A stretch of 56,474 nucleotides of DNA from assembly GCA_025055975.1 (NCBI GenBank), contig JANWWM010000032.1, positions 1-56,474 on the forward strand, written 5' to 3'. This DNA is from Chloroherpetonaceae bacterium (lineage in GTDB: Bacteria > Bacteroidota > Chlorobiia > Chlorobiales > Thermochlorobacteraceae). Position 1 is the stretch's first letter, and every line of letters begins with the position of its first letter. The translations under genes were made by a program, and so were the position numbers. Shown here in pieces: positions 53,453-56,474 of this stretch. Under the pieces are notes generated by a model that saw only the letters and a list, made by a program, of their open reading frames with translations, was not told where the DNA came from and did not search any database.

Positions 53453-55024
53453 TCATTCCTCGATGACGCTTGCGGCTTTGGGCGCGTCGACGAGCGGAAG
53501 CGAAAGCCTTGCGATCGCGCCCTTGCCCGTTGGGCGATTGCGCAACTCGATTTCGCCCCGATGCGCGTCCATAATTTCCCGCACGATGTAAAGCCCCAAG
53601 CCCGTTCCGCCCGACTTGGTCGAGAAGAACGGCGTGAAAAGCTTTTCGCGCGTCTCTTCCGCAACGCCCTCGCCATTGTCCTGAATTTCAATGACGACGC
53701 TTTTTTCCTTCTGCCAAAGCGCGACCTCCATTTCGACTCGTTTTTCTTTGCTGGCGGCTTCGACGGCGTTTTGCGCAAGGTTTAAGAGGACGCGAGAGAA
53801 TTGATTTTCGTCAATCATCGCAAAGAGCGTCTCGCTCGCCTCGGCGTAGCGTTTGCGAACGACGAGCGTTCTGTTTTCTTCGGCAAGCTTTTCGGACATC
53901 ATTTGCGCGAAGCGTTCGATTGCGCCATCGAGCACGGCTTGAACGGACTTGATTTTGAAGTCGGATTTCGTCAGGCGCGAGAGCGACAGGTAATTCGTTA
54001 CGATGGCGTTGAGCTTCTCGATTTCCTCGCGGAAGATGGCCAGTTGCTTCGCCAATCGGTCGTTTTGACGCGAGGGCAGTTCGTCTTCGAGCAAATCGAG
54101 GTTGAGAATGATGGAATTGAGAGGATTTCGGACTTCGTGAGCGACCGCGCCCGCGATTTTCGCCATTGCCGAAAGGCGCTCGGCATCGATGATTTTGTCG
54201 CGCATTTTGCGCAACTCGGAAGCGTCGCGCATGACGACCAAAAAATTCGCTTCTTTTTCCGACGCGCTCTCGATGCCAGAGACCGACATTGAGACGGGAA
54301 TCTGTCGCTGGTCTTGCGTCGTCATCGGCAGTTCCGCGCCATAGACCTTGCCTTTTCTTTCGGCTTCTTTCAAAACGGAGCGCGCGAGGCTTTCATCGAC
54401 GGCGAGTTTTTCGAGCGATTTGCCCAACAATTGCGATTGCTTGTAGCCGAAGAGTTCGCTTGCCGCTTCGTTCCACATCACGATTTTGCGCCGCGCGTCG
54501 AGCAAGGCGATCGCGTCGGGCGAATTTTCCAAAAGGGAATTGATGAACTTTTTTTGACGCTCCAACTTGCGCCGCGTTTTGTAGAGTTCGTCGGCGATTT
54601 CGTCGGCGACCAGTTCGTCGCTCGTCTCGGATTTCATCGCCTCGATTTCGTAATCGTATGCCATTTCCAAAACGCATTGGTCGATGAGTTCCGAAAGTCG
54701 CACGGCGGTCGCGGACGCATAAACGGTCATCGAGGCGAGCGATTTGAGCAGAACTTTTTTTGCGGCGAGCGCGAGCCTCAGGCGTTCATCGATGCGAAGG
54801 TCTTGGAGAAACTCGGCGTGTTTGAGCAGAAATTTGCGCGCGCGCTCGAAGGTTTCGTCGGCAAGGTCGAGGCAGATTTCGTGAATGAAGGCTTTGAAAA
54901 AGTCGCGCAGTTCTTTCTCGGTGAATTTCTCGAGCGAGAAGTTGATTTGGTCGTTGAGCAACGCGACGGCTTCTCGCGCAAGGTCGGCGGCGTTTTCTTG
55001 CAAGAGTTGAATTTCTCTGCGCAT
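53453..55024 (-). CDS. Cytoplasmic PAS-domain sensor histidine kinase
   Basis: A 523-residue kinase without membrane helices. Residues 1 to about 140 form an all-helical domain of unknown type. A coiled coil leads into a PAS domain (about 165-275; LLENSPDAIALLDARRKIVMWNEAASELFGY, in parts), then HisKA with the phosphorylated His near 296 (AGAVAHEVRNPLNS), and the HATPase_c domain with N box NLAQNAVEAA, G1 DNGEGV, F box FTPFFSTK and G2 GTGLGLYIV. It probably senses a cytoplasmic ligand or redox cue. No response regulator gene is adjacent, so it is an orphan kinase here. It shares a strand with rpe 140 nt upstream. Confidence 0.92.
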   Translation of the reverse strand: MRREIQLLQENAADLAREAVALLNDQINFSLEKFTEKELRDFFKAFIHEICLDLADETFERARKFLLKHAEFLQDLRIDERLRLALAAKKVLLKSLASMTVYASATAVRLSELIDQCVLEMAYDYEIEAMKSETSDELVADEIADELYKTRRKLERQKKFINSLLENSPDAIALLDARRKIVMWNEAASELFGYKQSQLLGKSLEKLAVDESLARSVLKEAERKGKVYGAELPMTTQDQRQIPVSMSVSGIESASEKEANFLVVMRDASELRKMRDKIIDAERLSAMAKIAGAVAHEVRNPLNSIILNLDLLEDELPSRQNDRLAKQLAIFREEIEKLNAIVTNYLSLSRLTKSDFKIKSVQAVLDGAIERFAQMMSEKLAEENRTLVVRKRYAEASETLFAMIDENQFSRVLLNLAQNAVEAASKEKRVEMEVALWQKEKSVVIEIQDNGEGVAEETREKLFTPFFSTKSGGTGLGLYIVREIMDAHRGEIELRNRPTGKGAIARLSLPLVDAPKAASVIEE

Positions 55025-55164
55025 CTCTTCGCCGTGATTGTCGTGGATTGATGGCGACTCCGAGTTCGTTGCATCGCGTCGGAACCGCGCTCTCTCCGAG
55101 CGCGAGCCTTGACGAAGTTAGGCGGCAAGGCGCTCGCCGCGCCACGCCTCGCGGGCGACGGGCT

Positions 55165-55821
55165 TCACTCTTTGAGTTTGGCGATGACCTCGGCGGGATT
55201 GGGCGCGCGAAAAATCGCCGAACCCGCAATCAGCGCGTTTGCTCCCGCCGCGCGAATCGCCCGACAATTCTGCTCCGACACGCCGCCATCAACCGCAATG
55301 ATGAGCGACGGATTCAGCTCGGCGCGCATCGCGTCCAACTTTCTAATCTTCGCTATCGAGCGCTCAATGAACTTCTGCCCCCCAAAGCCCGGATTGACCG
55401 ACATAATCAGCGCCAAATCCAAATCGGGCAAAATGTCCTCGAGCGCGGAAACGGGCGTGGAGGGATTGAGCGACACGCCCGCCTTCGCGCCCAGCGACTT
55501 GATGCGCTCAACGACGCGATGCAAGTGCGCGCACGCTTCTTGATGCACCGTTACGTGAGTCGACCCCGCCTTGACGAAATCGGCGACATACTTTTCAGGC
55601 TCGACAATCATCAGGTGCGTATCGATCGGGAGCGACGTGCATCGACGCGCCGCCTCGACGATGAACGGACCAAAGGTGATGTTCGGCACGTAGCGACCGT
55701 CCATCACGTCGCAATGAATCCAATCCGCGCCCGCTTTCTCGACGAGCGCGATTTCCTCGCCAAGCCTGACGAAATCCGCCGAGAGAATCGACGGCGCGAC
55801 GATTTTAGGCAACCCCGACAT
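55165..55821 (-). CDS. rpe: Ribulose-phosphate 3-epimerase
   Basis: A 218-residue TIM-barrel enzyme interconverting ribulose 5-phosphate and xylulose 5-phosphate in the pentose phosphate pathway. Family motifs: VAPSILSADF, WIHCDVMDGRYVPNITFGP with metal-binding His and Asp, THLMI with His, MSVNPGFGGQKFI and VDGGV with the second catalytic Asp. Full length. It lies 9 nt behind the ferredoxin-like gene on the same strand, so they are probably co-transcribed. Confidence 0.97.
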   Translation of the reverse strand: MSGLPKIVAPSILSADFVRLGEEIALVEKAGADWIHCDVMDGRYVPNITFGPFIVEAARRCTSLPIDTHLMIVEPEKYVADFVKAGSTHVTVHQEACAHLHRVVERIKSLGAKAGVSLNPSTPVSALEDILPDLDLALIMSVNPGFGGQKFIERSIAKIRKLDAMRAELNPSLIIAVDGGVSEQNCRAIRAAGANALIAGSAIFRAPNPAEVIAKLKE

Positions 55822-55830
55822 CCGACAAGC

Positions 55831-56169
55831 TCACCGCGCGGCAGGCTCGGATTGCGTTTTGAACGGATAGCCCACGTTCAACTCCCGAATCATCAAATCC
55901 TCGACAGGCTTTCCGCCAATCAAGTGCTCCTGCAAGACGCGCTCCGCGTCCTCTTCCGTGAGCAATCGATACCAAATCCCTTCGGGATAAATGACCGTCG
56001 TGGGCGAGTAGGCGCAGCCGTCCAAACAGCCTGACTTGTTGACGCGAATGTCCTTTTGAAGCCCCAATTCTTTGAGGCGCGACTTGAAATGGTTGAGCAC
56101 TTTTTCAGGCTCGTGCTTGGCGCAACTCGAAAGATTCGTGCAGACGAAGCCGTGACGTTTATACCGCAT
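55831..56169 (-). CDS. Thioredoxin-like [2Fe-2S] ferredoxin
   Basis: A 112-residue protein of the thioredoxin-like [2Fe-2S] ferredoxin family. Cysteines in FVCTNLSSCAKHEPE and SGCLDGCAYSPTTVIYPEG supply the four cluster ligands (C-x5-C ... C-x3-C). The spacing CLDGC and the following PTTVIYPEGIWY are characteristic. It should carry single electrons between unknown partners. Its start lies 100 nt from the terminal repeat; it is the first gene of the ferredoxin-rpe unit. Confidence 0.9.
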   Translation of the reverse strand: MRYKRHGFVCTNLSSCAKHEPEKVLNHFKSRLKELGLQKDIRVNKSGCLDGCAYSPTTVIYPEGIWYRLLTEEDAERVLQEHLIGGKPVEDLMIRELNVGYPFKTQSEPAAR

Positions 56170-56474
56170 TGATTTTGAAGGTTGTGGTTTGAAGCGCTTG
56201 CAAAGAAAAGAAAAATTCTCCTGATTCCGAGCATCGCCTCGCCCACGCCCCCTCGCCTTTGGGTGAGGTTTGTCATTCCGAGCGACAGCGAGGAATCCAC
56301 AGTGGATTGTTAGCGTCGCGGGGCGCCCCCCCCAAATAAAACGTTTTTGTGATTTTTTTTTTTACCTGTCTGTCGCTATTATTTAAAAAAAAACACAAAA
56401 AACCTATTTATTTTTGCGGGGCGCCCTGCTAAGATAACAATCCACTGTGGATTCCTCGCTGTCGCTCGGAATGA
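56170..56474. other. 305-nt gene-free right end of the contig
   Basis: The upstream side of the ferredoxin gene, a C-rich cctcgcc...gggtgagg hairpin segment (about 56237-56269), and the terminal fold-back element from 56273 to the last base. No reading frame of note. Confidence 0.7.
56273..56474. repeat. Terminal fold-back element with 39-bp perfect inverted repeats
   Basis: The left arm 56273-56311 and right arm 56436-56474 are perfect 39-bp inverted copies (outer end tcattccgagcgacagcgag). Inside each arm lies a second inverted GC block around gcggggcgccc (about 56318-56328 and 56416-56425). The centre (about 56334-56415) is extremely AT-rich with runs of 11 T and 9 A, unlike the rest of the contig. 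The right arm ends exactly at the last base of the window. The outer arm matches the copy at 16817 and continues into the sequence at window position 1. Confidence 0.85.

Noticed and set aside
56221..56300. N-terminal extension of the ferredoxin-like gene
   Set aside because: The longer frame reads through the repeat and C-rich segment and is in a different frame from the conserved ferredoxin.

Overview
This 56.5 kb window looks like a chromosomal contig from an uncultured member of the Bacteroidota/Chlorobiota (FCB) group, possibly near Chloroherpeton, Kapabacteria or Ignavibacteria. The evidence is two secreted proteins with C-terminal type IX secretion (Por) sorting domains, a DUF4293 protein, a long DUF4175 protein, outer-membrane proteins ending in aromatic residues, a CrtW-type carotenoid ketolase, and several promoters fitting the Bacteroidota pattern TTG/TTTG, about 20 nt, TAnnTTTG. 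The DNA is fairly GC-rich, genes are densely packed, many pairs overlap or nearly overlap, and recognisable Shine-Dalgarno sites are scarce. No rRNA, tRNA, CRISPR array, prophage or transposase gene was found. Lineage below group level is not established.

Layout. 1-5.9 kb (minus): PhzF-like isomerase, carotenoid ketolase, a type II restriction-modification pair and a TonB-dependent receptor form one tightly overlapping array. 6.0-12.6 kb (plus): DUF4175 membrane/coiled-coil protein, amino-acid permease, YifB/ComM ATPase. 12.7-17.2 kb: outer-membrane protein, small Cys-rich exported protein, ElaA-type acetyltransferase, DacB/PBP4 and a fold-back repeat. 17.2-22.7 kb: methylmalonyl-CoA mutase catalytic subunit, family 2 glycosyltransferase, PAP2 phosphatase, DUF4293 protein, T9SS cargo protein. 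23-34.2 kb: chemotaxis receptor with a CxxCH sensor domain, cell-wall amidase, RNase HI, ROK kinase, HD-GYP protein, second T9SS cargo, PurK, LytM endopeptidase. 34.3-43 kb: DUF2795 protein, BamA/TamA-like protein, DnaE, a candidate ncRNA locus, and a fused fatty-acid kinase (FakA-like DAK2 plus FakB-like DegV). 43-52 kb: Spt-like enzyme, NAD-dependent epimerase, small exported protein, GcvP, NifU-domain protein, Mrp ATPase and a GNAT-fold protein. 51.8-56.2 kb: two lipoproteins flanking a miniature protein kinase, sensor histidine kinase, ribulose-phosphate epimerase and a thioredoxin-like ferredoxin. The contig ends in a palindromic repeat.

How the genes fit together. Most are housekeeping: envelope building (DacB, amidase, LytM, BamA), replication (DnaE, RNase HI), central metabolism (GcvP, Rpe, PurK, MCM) and Fe-S delivery (NifU domain, Mrp). 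The most interesting systems are a possible ceramide/sphingolipid route (Spt, CerR-like reductase and a GNAT-fold candidate N-acyltransferase within 9 kb), the lipoprotein/mini-kinase/lipoprotein operon, the FakA-FakB fusion, an R-M pair wedged by overlaps between host genes, an unannotated structured RNA before the FakA-FakB gene, and fold-back repeats of one family at both contig ends and once inside.
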